64,000 nucleotides of DNA. It comes from Antribacter soli (GTDB taxonomy: Bacteria; Actinomycetota; Actinomycetes; Actinomycetales; Cellulomonadaceae). Position numbers and translations under genes: made by a program. A model generated the notes under the pieces. The model saw nothing but the letters and a program-made list of their open reading frames with translations. It had not been told where the DNA came from and did not search any database. Shown here piece after piece: positions 8,401 to 17,600 of this stretch; position 1 is the first letter of the stretch, and every line of letters starts with the position of its first letter. The stretch covers positions 62,001 through 126,000 of the forward strand of contig NZ_JAKGSG010000034.1 in the NCBI RefSeq assembly GCF_021568775.1, written 5' to 3'.

Positions 8401-10062
8401 TCAGCGCACGTCGATGAAGATCGGGTTCGTGTAGAGCCAGGTGTCCGCCCACGGGTCGCCGTCGTTGTTGTCATGGGGCAGCGGACCCGTGGGGTCGACC
8501 GACGCTCCGAGATAGCCGGCGCCGTGGCGGTTGCCGTCGCTGCCGCGCAGGCGCACGTAGCAGGACTCGGTGATGCGGCCGAGCGGGATCCGCAGGTCGT
8601 AGGTGCCGGAACGGCCGCTGGTGTCGACCTGCTCGACCACGCGCGTCTCGGGTGCGCGCCAGGTGTCCCGGTCTGCCGACGGTCCGTTGACGGTGCCCCG
8701 GATCACGTCGAGGTGGGCGAGCCGAGGGAGCAACCCGTGCGGGTTGGGCCGGTGCGCGCTGCGCACCTTGACCATCAGCTCCACCGACGTCCCGCGCTCC
8801 ACGGAGAGCCGGCCGCCGAGAGTGGTGCCGGTCCCGCGGGCGCCGCCGGCGTCGACGAGGCGCACGTCGAGTCCGTCCACGAGGTGTCCGTGGTCCACCC
8901 AGACCCGGCCACGGCGGAGGCCGTCCATGACGTCGAGGTAGCCGTGCCGGGTCACGCCGACGTGGGTGCGGCTGAACTCGCCCGGCCAGAAGTCGCTTCC
9001 CGGCTGCGGTGTCCCGGTGTCGACGGGGGACGGCTTCCACCCGAGGGAGTCGAAGTTCTCACCGGGTGGCATGTCGCCGTCGCGCCAGGTGTCCCAGATG
9101 GTGCGGTGGTTGTCGGAGTTGGAGGTGATCGAGAAGAGGGTGCCCTCTGCCAGCATCGCGTCCCACAGGCCGCCGACGGTGGCGGTCATCCAGTCGAAGC
9201 CTCCGAAGGTGCGGTAGGACTCGACCGGGTAGCCGGGGAAGGAGTCCGGACGCGGCGCGTTGCTGTACTCGCCCCGCTGGGCCCGCGTGCTGCCGCGGTA
9301 GGCGACCCAGGCCGGATCCGCGTCACCCTGGGCACCCGGCGCGCCCTCCATACCGATGCAGATGCCGGCTGCGGCGTCGCGCCACGCCCGCATCTCGTGC
9401 GGAGAGTCGATGCCGAGCCGGGACGGGTGGTTGGCCAGCATGAGGACGTCGTCGACGTGTCCTTCTGCCTTGCGCGCGGCGAGCCACCGCAGTGCCTCCA
9501 CTGCGCGCTCCTCGTTCTCGGGCAGGTTGGCCGCCCAGCCGTTGAGCTTGCCGTCCCACAGGCGCTCGAACTCGCGCAGCAGCTCGACCTCGTGCGGACC
9601 GGGCGCGGCGAACACGGTGCCATGCTCAGCGGCGGGGATGTACCACTCCAGGCCCTGGAAGATGAGCTGGCGCGGGTTGCGTGCCCGCGCCGCGATGATC
9701 TCCTCGTGCTCGGCAGCGGCTCCCTTCGCAGCGTGCCCGTGGTTGCTGTGCTCCGTGAAGACCATCCAGTCGAGACCGAGCTGTGCGCCCTTCTTGGCGA
9801 GCTGGTCGAAGTCGTACTTGGCGTCGTGGCTGTAGCGGGTGTGCACGTGGTGGTCGCCGACGAGCCACGCAAGCTGCGGGTCTCCGGGGCGGCCCGAGGC
9901 GGCGGCGGTGCCGGCGTACGCGCCCGTGGCGAGCGCCAGCCCACCGACCATGCCGAGACGCAGGAACGTGCGACGCGAGGCGCCTTGCGGGTCGAGGGAC
10001 GAGGTCGGGACCGACGGGTCGGCCCAGCGAGGCAGATCGGTGGCGCGGAACGGGGCGGGCAT
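8401..10062 (-). CDS. Tat-exported PHP-domain phosphoesterase-like protein
   Basis: A 553-residue protein. The start at 10062 follows a textbook GGAGGACCC site. The N-terminus has a twin-arginine signal (SRRTFLRLG with RR at 30-31, then a hydrophobic core and an Ala-rich cleavage area around residue 56). The mature part begins with the PHP metal-binding motif GDHHVHTRYSHD (His 71, 72, 74). Further expected ligands follow in FTEHSNHG, LANHPSR and TSNSDNH. PHP proteins hydrolyse phosphate esters with a cluster of two or three metals; exported versions act outside the cell. The last 100 residues form an apparent β-rich domain. The substrate is not evident. Confidence 0.88.
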   Translation of the reverse strand: MPAPFRATDLPRWADPSVPTSSLDPQGASRRTFLRLGMVGGLALATGAYAGTAAASGRPGDPQLAWLVGDHHVHTRYSHDAKYDFDQLAKKGAQLGLDWMVFTEHSNHGHAAKGAAAEHEEIIAARARNPRQLIFQGLEWYIPAAEHGTVFAAPGPHEVELLREFERLWDGKLNGWAANLPENEERAVEALRWLAARKAEGHVDDVLMLANHPSRLGIDSPHEMRAWRDAAAGICIGMEGAPGAQGDADPAWVAYRGSTRAQRGEYSNAPRPDSFPGYPVESYRTFGGFDWMTATVGGLWDAMLAEGTLFSITSNSDNHRTIWDTWRDGDMPPGENFDSLGWKPSPVDTGTPQPGSDFWPGEFSRTHVGVTRHGYLDVMDGLRRGRVWVDHGHLVDGLDVRLVDAGGARGTGTTLGGRLSVERGTSVELMVKVRSAHRPNPHGLLPRLAHLDVIRGTVNGPSADRDTWRAPETRVVEQVDTSGRSGTYDLRIPLGRITESCYVRLRGSDGNRHGAGYLGASVDPTGPLPHDNNDGDPWADTWLYTNPIFIDVR

Positions 10063-10272
10063 GGGTCCTCCTGCGGGGGCGTACGGTGCCGCCACAGGCT
10101 CTCGCCGCCAGGTGGCACGCGAGTGAACGCCGGGTGTTGGACACCCGTCGGCCGGCCGTCGAGTCCGCGACCTTGCCGCCAGTCCGGGCGACCGCGCTCC
10201 GGGCGGCGTAAGCCATGCGCTCACGCTGCCCGCGGTCGGTCGTGGCGGGTTCGGCGGCGGTAGTGTCGGGGC

Positions 10273-10923
10273 GTGGTGTCGCCGTCAGCGGGAGGTGCGC
10301 GGCTCGCGCGCGCGCTGCTGTGGGCCGTCCTGGTGGTCGCCCTGGCGACGGGTGCCCATGTGCTGGCCTCCGGCCACTCGCCGCCTCTGGTGCTCGTCGC
10401 AGGGCTGACGGTGCTGCTCCTGCCGGTGGCGTCGGCCGTCACCCGGACGCAGGTCCGCTGGCCAGCCGGGCTGGCGCTGGCCGGGGTCGGCCAGTTCCTG
10501 CTCCACCACGCCTTCCAGGTCCTCGGGGACGCCGGGTGCACCACCGGTCCTGCGGTCGCCGGCGCGACGACGGCCTCCGCGCACCTCGGTCACGGGGCGC
10601 CAGGCGCCCCCGCGCTCGTGGCCGCCGACGTGGCGGCGTCGTGCTCCGCGCACGGCGTGGGCGTTGGCTGGGGCATGTCGATGATCGCGGGGCACGCCGT
10701 CGCGACGGTTGCGACCGTCGGGCTGCTCGTCGGCGTCGAGCGTGGGATCTGGTGGTTCGCCGGCTGGTTGTTCCGGCCCGTCCTGGTCGTGCCGTCGCGG
10801 GTCCCCGTCCTGGTGCGCCAGGTCGTGCCGGGCGTTCTCTTCGTGCCCCGGTCACTCCCCGGGTCCACGGCCCACCCGACCCGTGGCCCGCCGTCGGTGC
10901 TGCTGACGGGGACGGCCGGCTGA
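10273..10923 (+). CDS. Membrane protein next to YcnI-like gene
   Basis: A 216-residue membrane protein with four to five hydrophobic segments (about residues 12-32, 38-56, 66-80 and 135-165). The loop between segments 3 and 4 is rich in His and Gly with two Cys (SAHLGHGAPGAPALVAADV, preceded by DAGCTTG), a pattern that could bind metal. Two GTG codons (10273, 10276) could start it. It lies 91 bases upstream of the YcnI-like gene on the same strand, a context often seen for copper-handling genes in actinobacteria. No named family is recognised with certainty. Confidence 0.7.
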   Translation: MVSPSAGGARLARALLWAVLVVALATGAHVLASGHSPPLVLVAGLTVLLLPVASAVTRTQVRWPAGLALAGVGQFLLHHAFQVLGDAGCTTGPAVAGATTASAHLGHGAPGAPALVAADVAASCSAHGVGVGWGMSMIAGHAVATVATVGLLVGVERGIWWFAGWLFRPVLVVPSRVPVLVRQVVPGVLFVPRSLPGSTAHPTRGPPSVLLTGTAG

Positions 10924-11014
10924 GAGCAGCCGGGCTGGTCCCCGTCGTCTGCATGCCCTCGGCCGGCCGGGACACCAAGCCCGCTGGCTCTCGACGAACG
11001 AAGGACCACTCATC

Positions 11015-11803
11015 ATGTCTGCACGCTTCAGCCTGCCCTCGGTCGGGTCGCTCCCGAAGGGCCGGCTCGTCGCGGTCGTCCTCGCGACCGCCGTCCTCGC
11101 CCTCCTGCCCGTCGCCCCCGCCTCCGCGCACGTGAGCGTCAAGCCCGATGCCACCGCCGAGGGCGGGCGCGCCGGCCTGACGTTCCGGGTGCCGACCGAG
11201 TCGGACACCGCGTCGACGTCCCGGCTCACTGTCGACCTGCCCACGGGGACGCCGTTCCGGTCCGTGTCGGCCAAGGTGCTGCCCGGCTGGGACATCACCA
11301 TCGAGGAGGGCGAGCTGCCCGCACCGGTCGAGGTCGACGGCGAGACGGTGACGACCGCGCCGGTCCGCGTCGTGTGGACGGCGCAGCCGGGCAGCGAGAT
11401 CCCGCCGCACCAGTACCAGGAGTTCACGATCCGGGTGAACGCCCTGCCGGAGGCCGGCACCGACGTCGTGCTGCCCGCGCACCAGGAGTACAGCGACGGC
11501 CGCGTCGTCGACTGGGACCAGGTCGCCGACGGCGACACGGAGCCGGAGCACCCCGCCCCGGTGTTCACGACCACGTCGTCGGACGACGCCGGCGCCGCCG
11601 GGACCGCCGCGACCGCTGCGACTGCCGACTCTGGCCACGACACGTCAGCCGGAGCCGGTGACGCGGACTCCGACGCGACGGCGTCCGGCGCCGCGGCTTC
11701 CAGCGCAGACCTGACCGGACGCCTGCTCGGCGCCGGTGGGCTGGTCGTGGGCGCGGCGGGGGTCGGCATCGGGCTGGCCGCCGTCCGCCGTCGGGCCGAC
11801 TGA
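11015..11803 (+). CDS. ycnI: YcnI-family (DUF1775) copper-binding membrane-anchored protein
   Basis: A 262-residue protein with a signal peptide (about 1-38, ending PASAH) and an exposed His right after cleavage (AHVSVKPDATAEGG), the copper-binding N-terminal His of YcnI/DUF1775 proteins. The β-sandwich domain follows (about 38-180), including the family's typical VVWTAQPGSEIPPHQYQEF stretch. A long Ala/Thr/Asp linker leads to one C-terminal transmembrane helix (about 232-255) and an Arg-rich cytoplasmic tail. It should sit outside the membrane and handle copper. The upstream membrane protein is the likely partner. A strong terminator follows at 11831. Confidence 0.9.
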   Translation: MSARFSLPSVGSLPKGRLVAVVLATAVLALLPVAPASAHVSVKPDATAEGGRAGLTFRVPTESDTASTSRLTVDLPTGTPFRSVSAKVLPGWDITIEEGELPAPVEVDGETVTTAPVRVVWTAQPGSEIPPHQYQEFTIRVNALPEAGTDVVLPAHQEYSDGRVVDWDQVADGDTEPEHPAPVFTTTSSDDAGAAGTAATAATADSGHDTSAGAGDADSDATASGAAASSADLTGRLLGAGGLVVGAAGVGIGLAAVRRRAD

Positions 11804-11830
11804 CGCGAGCGGGCCACGAGTCCGCACGAC

Positions 11831-11860
11831 GAGGGCCCCGGTCGATCGACCGGGGCCCTC
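11831..11860 (+). terminator. Perfect-palindrome terminator after ycnI
   Basis: A 30-base perfect palindrome (arms 11831-11845 and 11846-11860, rich in GGGCCCCGG) starts 28 bases after the ycnI stop. It has no strong T-run, as is common for actinobacterial terminators. Confidence 0.75.
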
Positions 11861-12002
11861 TGCCGCAAGGGCAAGCCGAGCGAGCTGGGTACGGCGCGCT
11901 ACCGGGGGATCCTCCCTGACGACCGCACCGTCGAGCCGTCGCGCGCGACAATGATCGAAGGAGCTCGATCGCCCGAGCTCCGACCACCGCAAGGAGGCGC
12001 TC

Positions 12003-12251
12003 ATGCACACCACGACCTGGCACGTGGACGTGTTTCTCTTCGAGCAGGACGGCAGGACTCGCGCCGAGGCCGTCCTTCGCACCGCAGCAGGGACGGAGCT
12101 GCGCCACGAGGGCATCGCGCGCAAGAGCCCGCGCGACCGCGACGTGCCCGAGATCGGTGACGAGCTCGCCACCTGCCGGGCGCTCTCCGGCCTCGCCCAC
12201 GACCTGCTGGAGGCCACCCTGACCGACATCGAGTCCAACGCTCCAGCGTAG
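12003..12251 (+). CDS. DUF1876 family small protein
   Basis: An 82-residue protein matching the DUF1876 pattern seen in many actinobacteria: an N-terminal strand with TWHVDVFLFEQDGRTRAEAV, a central GIARKSPRDRDVPEIGDELA and a C-terminal helix (ALSGLAHDLLEATLTDIE). The function is unknown; members are small soluble proteins. The ATG has an ideal AAGGAGGCGCTC site. It is a single gene with no obvious operon partners. Confidence 0.85.
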   Translation: MHTTTWHVDVFLFEQDGRTRAEAVLRTAAGTELRHEGIARKSPRDRDVPEIGDELATCRALSGLAHDLLEATLTDIESNAPA

Positions 12252-12528
12252 GTCCCGCGGGGAGGTCACCACCGCGGTGATCGGGAGTGTCCTCACCAAT
12301 TCACGGGGGACGCCTGCACCCCGACGTCGCGCCCGCCGCATCGCGGACGAGCTCGGCATCTGCGCCGTCGTCCCCCGGCTGGGAAAACAGGTCCGACTCG
12401 ACTGACGACCGTCCCGGCCGTGCAGGACCAACGGCCCGTGCGGCTGGAGCGGCCCGGGGTGCACGGTGGAGTCACAACGCCCAACGACGTGGCGCCGACA
12501 GGCGCACGTCCCAGAAGGAGTGACCACC

Positions 12529-12741
12529 ATGACGACCCCGCTCACCCGCATCGCAGCGGTTCTGCTCGGCGTTGCGTTCCTCTCGGTCGGCACGGCCTCC
12601 GCCGAAGCGGCGACCGACGCGGGAAGCTACGGCGCCCACGTGGCCGCGTGCGCCCAGCTTGTCGGCTTCGATGGGACGCACAACCCGGGAATGCACAAGG
12701 GAATCACCGGTTGGGGGCCGGACCATGTGTGCAATCACTGA
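12529..12741 (+). CDS. Small secreted protein
   Basis: A 70-residue protein with a clear Sec signal peptide (TRIAAVLLGVAFLSVGTASA, cleavage about residue 27) and a short mature part of about 43 residues containing two Cys and several Gly/His (HVAACAQLVGFDG, ending GPDHVCNH). The ATG follows AGAAGGAGTGACCACC. The two Cys probably form one disulfide outside the cell. No family recognised. It is flanked by a palindromic terminator at 12791. Confidence 0.7.
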   Translation: MTTPLTRIAAVLLGVAFLSVGTASAEAATDAGSYGAHVAACAQLVGFDGTHNPGMHKGITGWGPDHVCNH

Positions 12742-12790
12742 GGGAGGGTGCTCGGCCTCCTGATCCTGTCCACAACACCCCAAGAGCGAC

Positions 12791-12828
12791 GAGGCCCGGA
12801 CCCGCGGATTTCCGCGGATCCGGGCCTC
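12791..12828 (+). terminator. Long palindromic terminator, first copy
   Basis: A 38-base near-perfect hairpin (GAGGCCCGGA arm paired with TCCGGGCCTC, with an inner CCGCGGA/TCCGCGG stem). It ends the 12529 transcript. Nearly the same palindrome occurs at 60858-60897 (see findings). Confidence 0.7.
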
Positions 12829-13014
12829 TCGGCGGCGTTCGACGCCGACTGGCGCGGAGGGTGGAACTGTGGGGCAGCCGGCTTGCATGTACTGCACCCG
12901 CAGTACGACGACGAGTCCGCCTGGACGATCTGCGGGGCGGCAGATCTTGCGATCGTGGTGGAAGGACGAGCTGACCTTGTCCGCCCAACCCGCCGACCGG
13001 CTCGAGGAGACGTC

Positions 13015-14649
13015 ATGTCCGAGATCACCGAATCCGTTCCCCACACCACCCACCGCGAGCGTGCCGTCGTCGTCGGCTCAGGCTTCGGAGGCGGGGTGAC
13101 CGCGCTCCGTCTCTGCGAGGCCGGGGTCCCGACTCTCCTCATCGAGCGCGGCATGCGCTGGGAGACCGGCCCCGACGCAACCACCTTCGCCAGGTTCTCC
13201 ACCATGGACGACCGGTCCGCCTGGTTGACCGACCACAGCGTCATCCGCAACATCGACAAGACCTGGGCGCCCTACACCGGGGTACTCGAGGAAGTCATCG
13301 GCGACGGTATGACCGCCACCTGCGGCGCTGCGCTCGGCGGAGGCTCGGTCATGTACCACGGGATGACGCTGCAGCCGTCGAGGGAGGACTTCGCCGCGTC
13401 GATGCCGCTCGCGGCCCACCTCTACGACGAGCTCGACGAGTGGGCCTACCCCACCGTGGCACGCATGCTGGGCGTCTCCACGGTGCCCGACGACGTCCTC
13501 GCCTCCGACCCCTACGCCTCGTCGCGGGCCTTCCTCGATGTTGCGCCTTACGCAGGCCTCGAGCCGTTCCATGTGCCACTGCCCGTCGACTGGGAGTACG
13601 TGCGCGGCGAGCTCGACGGCCGCTACGAGCCGACCTACACCACCAGCGACCTCGCGTTCGGCGTCAACAACGGCGGCAAGAAGTCGATCGATGTCACCTA
13701 CCTGCGCGCGGCGGAGGAGACGGGCAACCTCCGCATCGAGACCCTCCACGTCGTTCGTGACCTCGCCCGTAGCGACGAGGGCCTCTGGGAGCTCTACGTC
13801 GACCGGATCGACACCGACGGCACCGTCCTGGAACGCAAGACCATCGTCGCGGACGCGGTCTTCCTGAACGCCGGGTCGACCGGAACCACGCGGCTCCTCG
13901 TCAAGGCGAAGGCCAAGGGCCTCGTCCCCGACCTGCCTGACGCCGTCGGCACCCAGTGGGGCAACAACGGCGACCGCATCTACGCCTGGATCGGGATGGA
14001 CGCCGACATCGGGACCGTGCAGGGCGGGCCGGCCTGCGTCGGCGGCCGCGACGCCAACAGCCCGATCCCGTTCACGGTCATCCACGCGGGATCCCCCGAG
14101 CAGCCACCGGGGATGAAGATGATGACCGTCGTCGGATTCGGGATCGTGGACCCCGCCGGCACCTGGACCTACGACGAGGCCGCCGACGACGCCCACCTGA
14201 CCTGGCCCGCGAGCGGTGACGCGGAGCTGCAGGCGGTGATCGCCGGCTACATGAACCGCATCGCCGAGGCGGGCGGAGGCCTGATGATCGACACCGACGC
14301 GAAGGCACCGGGCACCTGGCACGCGCTCGGCGGCGTTCCCATGGGAGACGCGGTCGATCTCTTCGGGCGGGTCCACGGAAACCCAGGGCTCTACGTGCTC
14401 GACGGCGCCCGCATCCCTGGCTCCACCGGTGCGTGCAACCCGTCGATGACGATCGCGGCGCTGGCAGAGCACAGCATGGCGGAGATCATTCGCACCGACC
14501 TGACCACGTGGTCCGAATCGCGTGGTCCATCTCGCCACCTTGGCGGACGCGCCGCCGACGTCGTCAGCGCTTGGCGAGCTGCACGGTCAGAGCCCAGGCG
14601 ACGGGCCCGCGCTGCGGTGAGCGCGTTCGTCAGGTCACGACTCGGCTGA
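13015..14649 (+). CDS. GMC-family FAD oxidoreductase (cholesterol-oxidase-like)
   Basis: A 544-residue flavoprotein. The Rossmann FAD motif is at residues 17-28 (AVVVGSGFGGGVTAL) followed by an acidic-ended strand (LLIERG). The middle has CGAALGGGSVMYHGM, the GMC loop near the flavin, and the C-terminus has LYVLDGARIPGSTGACNPSMTIAALAEH, the second FAD contact with the catalytic His/Asn region. Such enzymes oxidise alcohols of sterols, sugars or choline to carbonyls using O2 or another acceptor. No signal peptide is seen, so it is probably cytoplasmic. The start ATG follows CGAGGAGACGTC. An Arg-rich C-terminal tail of about 55 residues is extra. Confidence 0.87.
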   Translation: MSEITESVPHTTHRERAVVVGSGFGGGVTALRLCEAGVPTLLIERGMRWETGPDATTFARFSTMDDRSAWLTDHSVIRNIDKTWAPYTGVLEEVIGDGMTATCGAALGGGSVMYHGMTLQPSREDFAASMPLAAHLYDELDEWAYPTVARMLGVSTVPDDVLASDPYASSRAFLDVAPYAGLEPFHVPLPVDWEYVRGELDGRYEPTYTTSDLAFGVNNGGKKSIDVTYLRAAEETGNLRIETLHVVRDLARSDEGLWELYVDRIDTDGTVLERKTIVADAVFLNAGSTGTTRLLVKAKAKGLVPDLPDAVGTQWGNNGDRIYAWIGMDADIGTVQGGPACVGGRDANSPIPFTVIHAGSPEQPPGMKMMTVVGFGIVDPAGTWTYDEAADDAHLTWPASGDAELQAVIAGYMNRIAEAGGGLMIDTDAKAPGTWHALGGVPMGDAVDLFGRVHGNPGLYVLDGARIPGSTGACNPSMTIAALAEHSMAEIIRTDLTTWSESRGPSRHLGGRAADVVSAWRAARSEPRRRARAAVSAFVRSRLG

Positions 14650-14693
14650 GGCGGGAGGGGCGCGCCTTGCAGCACGCCCCTCCCGACGGGCTA

Positions 14694-17600
14694 CTACTGC
14701 AGCCGGAAGAGCGCGTTGATGGTCGACCCGTCGTCCGTCTCGACGGTCAGGAGGTAGCAGGATCCCGCCTTCCTCGGGGTCCTCCAGTTGTAGACGAACG
14801 TGCCCGCGGTTGCGTCGAACCGCAGCCCGGTGCCCGTGCTCACCACGGTCTCGATCGCGTCGGTCTGGGCCCGGCTGTCGCACGCGGTCCTGTACGCGGC
14901 GATGGAGGCGACGTCGTCGACGCTGGTCTTCTCGGTGGCGCCCGCGAAGACCTCGAACTTGACCGGCACGGTGGATCCGCCCTCGACCGTATTGACCACC
15001 CCGCCCATGTCGACCGGGGCGTAGAAGCCCTCGAGGGTCCACGGCAGGACGGTGTAGGACCTGGTCTCCATGGCGGCGTTGCCGGCGACATCGGTTGCGG
15101 CAAGCTCCAGGGCGACCGCGCCCCTAAACCAACCGTTGGTGCCGGTGGGCGTGGCCGGGTCGGTCTCCGCGACCACGGCCGGGGCAGTGGTGTCGGGAGC
15201 CGGTCCGTCGAGGACCCACAGGTCGGCGATCGACGGGTCGTAGTACGCGAACGCAGCGTTGGTGGTCGGGTAGAGGAACGTGACCGTCACCGTCCCCTCG
15301 ATGTCGAGAGCGGCGGGCTGGTCGACGAGGATCTCGTAGCTCGTGACCGTCTGACCGGCGGCACTGCGGGTCATGTGCACGTGCTTGACCAGCGTGTCGT
15401 TGACGAGAACCTGATAGTCCTTCACCCCCGGGGTGTTCCAGGTCTCGCGCATCCTGAGCAGGAACGGCTCGCCGGCCGGGACCTTGACCCGGGCGGTGTA
15501 GAAGGAGCCCGGGAACTGGTTGTGCGCGTAGCGGCGGGTGAGTCCGGCTTCGAAGCTGGTGCCGCTGCTCGACGAGCCTGCGACAGCGTGGGCGCTCTCC
15601 GAGACCGACTCCCCGAAGTCGACGTGGTCGACGGTCGGTTCCGTCGGGGGCGCTGAGATGGCGGCTGCCTTGAACGAGTAGGTCCCGGACCCCACGGTGA
15701 CGACCGTCCTCGACTCCTGGTCGTCGTAGCTGAGGGCCTGAATGCCGTTCCTGACCACGAGCGGCTTGCCCGACTCGGTGACCTGGAAGGGGTGATCCGA
15801 GGGGATGCGCACCTGCGCGGTCGTGTTCACCGGCACGGTCACGTCCATGGTCAGACCGTCGGGTGTCTGCCGCCACGTGTTGGACAGCTCGCCGTAGACC
15901 GTCTGCAGCGTGCCCTTCGCCGAGGTCAGGCCACCTTCGACGTGGGGCTCGATGATGCTCGTGCGGTAGCCCGCCTCGCCGATCTGGATGCCGCCGATGT
16001 TCTGATGCATCCAGTCCGCCACGGCACCGTAGGCGTAGTGGTTGAAGGAGTTCATGTCCACCGGGCCGAACGAGCCGTCAGGCATGATCGAGTTCCAGCG
16101 CTCCCAGATCGTGGTCGCGCCCTTGTCGATCTCGTATCCCCAGGACGGGTAGTCCTTGTGCTGGAGCATCGTGTAGGCGAGGTCGTCGCGGCCGATGTTG
16201 GTCAGCGCGGGCAGCAACCACGGGGTGCCGATGAAGCCGGTGCGCAGGTGGTAGTTGGTCTGTGCCAGCTTGGCCACGAACTTCTCCCCCGCCTTGCGCT
16301 CACGGCCCGGGTCGGTGATCAGCTGCTGACCCAGGGCGAGCGCGTAGCCGGTCTGGGAGTTCCCCAGCACGGTGCCGTCGGACGCGACATACGCGTTCGT
16401 GAAGGACTGACGCACGGCCTGGTAGAGGTTGGCGTACTCAGCTGCCTCCGCGTCGCGGCCGATCGCGGCGGCCATCTCGGACATCATCTTGACGTCCTGT
16501 GCCCAGATCGCCGTGCCGAGCACACCCTGGTTGGTCGGGTCGTCCAGGTGCAGCCAGTCGTTGGTGAAGAACCACAACCGACCCGTCTCCAGGTTGTCCG
16601 TGCCGGCGCTGGCCCGGGCATAGTCGAAGAACCTCTTCATCGCCGCGTAGTTGTCCCGGACGATCTGAGCGTCGCCGGTGGCGTTCCAGACCGCGTGCGG
16701 CACGGTGATGATCGCGTCCTCCCAGCCCACGGCGCTCCGGCCGAAGGCGCCGTTGGTCGACGGGACGACCGACGGCACCCCGCCGCCTGCGAACTGCTCG
16801 TCCCGTACGTCGGTCATCCACTTGCTCAGGAAGCCCCGGGAGTCGCTCAGGTAGTTCGCCGTCGGCGCGAAGATGCTGATGTCACCGGTCCAGCCGAGCC
16901 GCTCGTCGCGAGCGGGGGTGTCGGTCGGGATGGACAGGAAGTTGCCCCGAGCACCCCAGGTGACGTTGCTGTGCAGCTGGTTGAGCATCGAGCTCGAGGT
17001 CTCGAGGTAGCCCACCCGTGGCAGGTCGGATCCCAGCACCACGCCCTTGACGTCGGTGCCCGCCGGCGCCAGGGCGAGGCCCGTGATCTCGATGTAGCGG
17101 AAGCCGTGCTGGGTGAACGTCGGCTGATACGTGACCGTGCCCGTCTCAGCGAACGTGTAGTGGTCCGTGGACAGAGCCTCGCGGAGGTTCGCGGTGTACA
17201 TCGTGCCGTCGGGGTTGAGCACCTCGGCGTGACGAAGCCGGACGGTCTCCCCGGCACTCCCCGTGATCGTGACCCGCGGGACGCCGACCATGTTCTGGCC
17301 GAGGTCGTAGATCTTCACTCCCGGGATCGGCTCGGTGATCTCGACCGTGTCCAGCAGGCCGGTCTGACGGACCGGCTCGTCAGGCTGCGGCGACAGCTTC
17401 GCAGTGTCGGAGGTCTGCGCCGTCACCGGCTTCCAGACCGAGTCGTCAAACCCGGCCCCGTCCCAGCCCGACTGTTCCAGTGCAGCGGAGTAGGTCTCAC
17501 CCAGCTGGTTGTCGGTGGCCACGAACGGGCTCGGAGCCCACCTCCAGCTCGAGTCCGTGTCGACCCACTGCACGCTGCCATCGGCGTAGGTGAGCCTCAG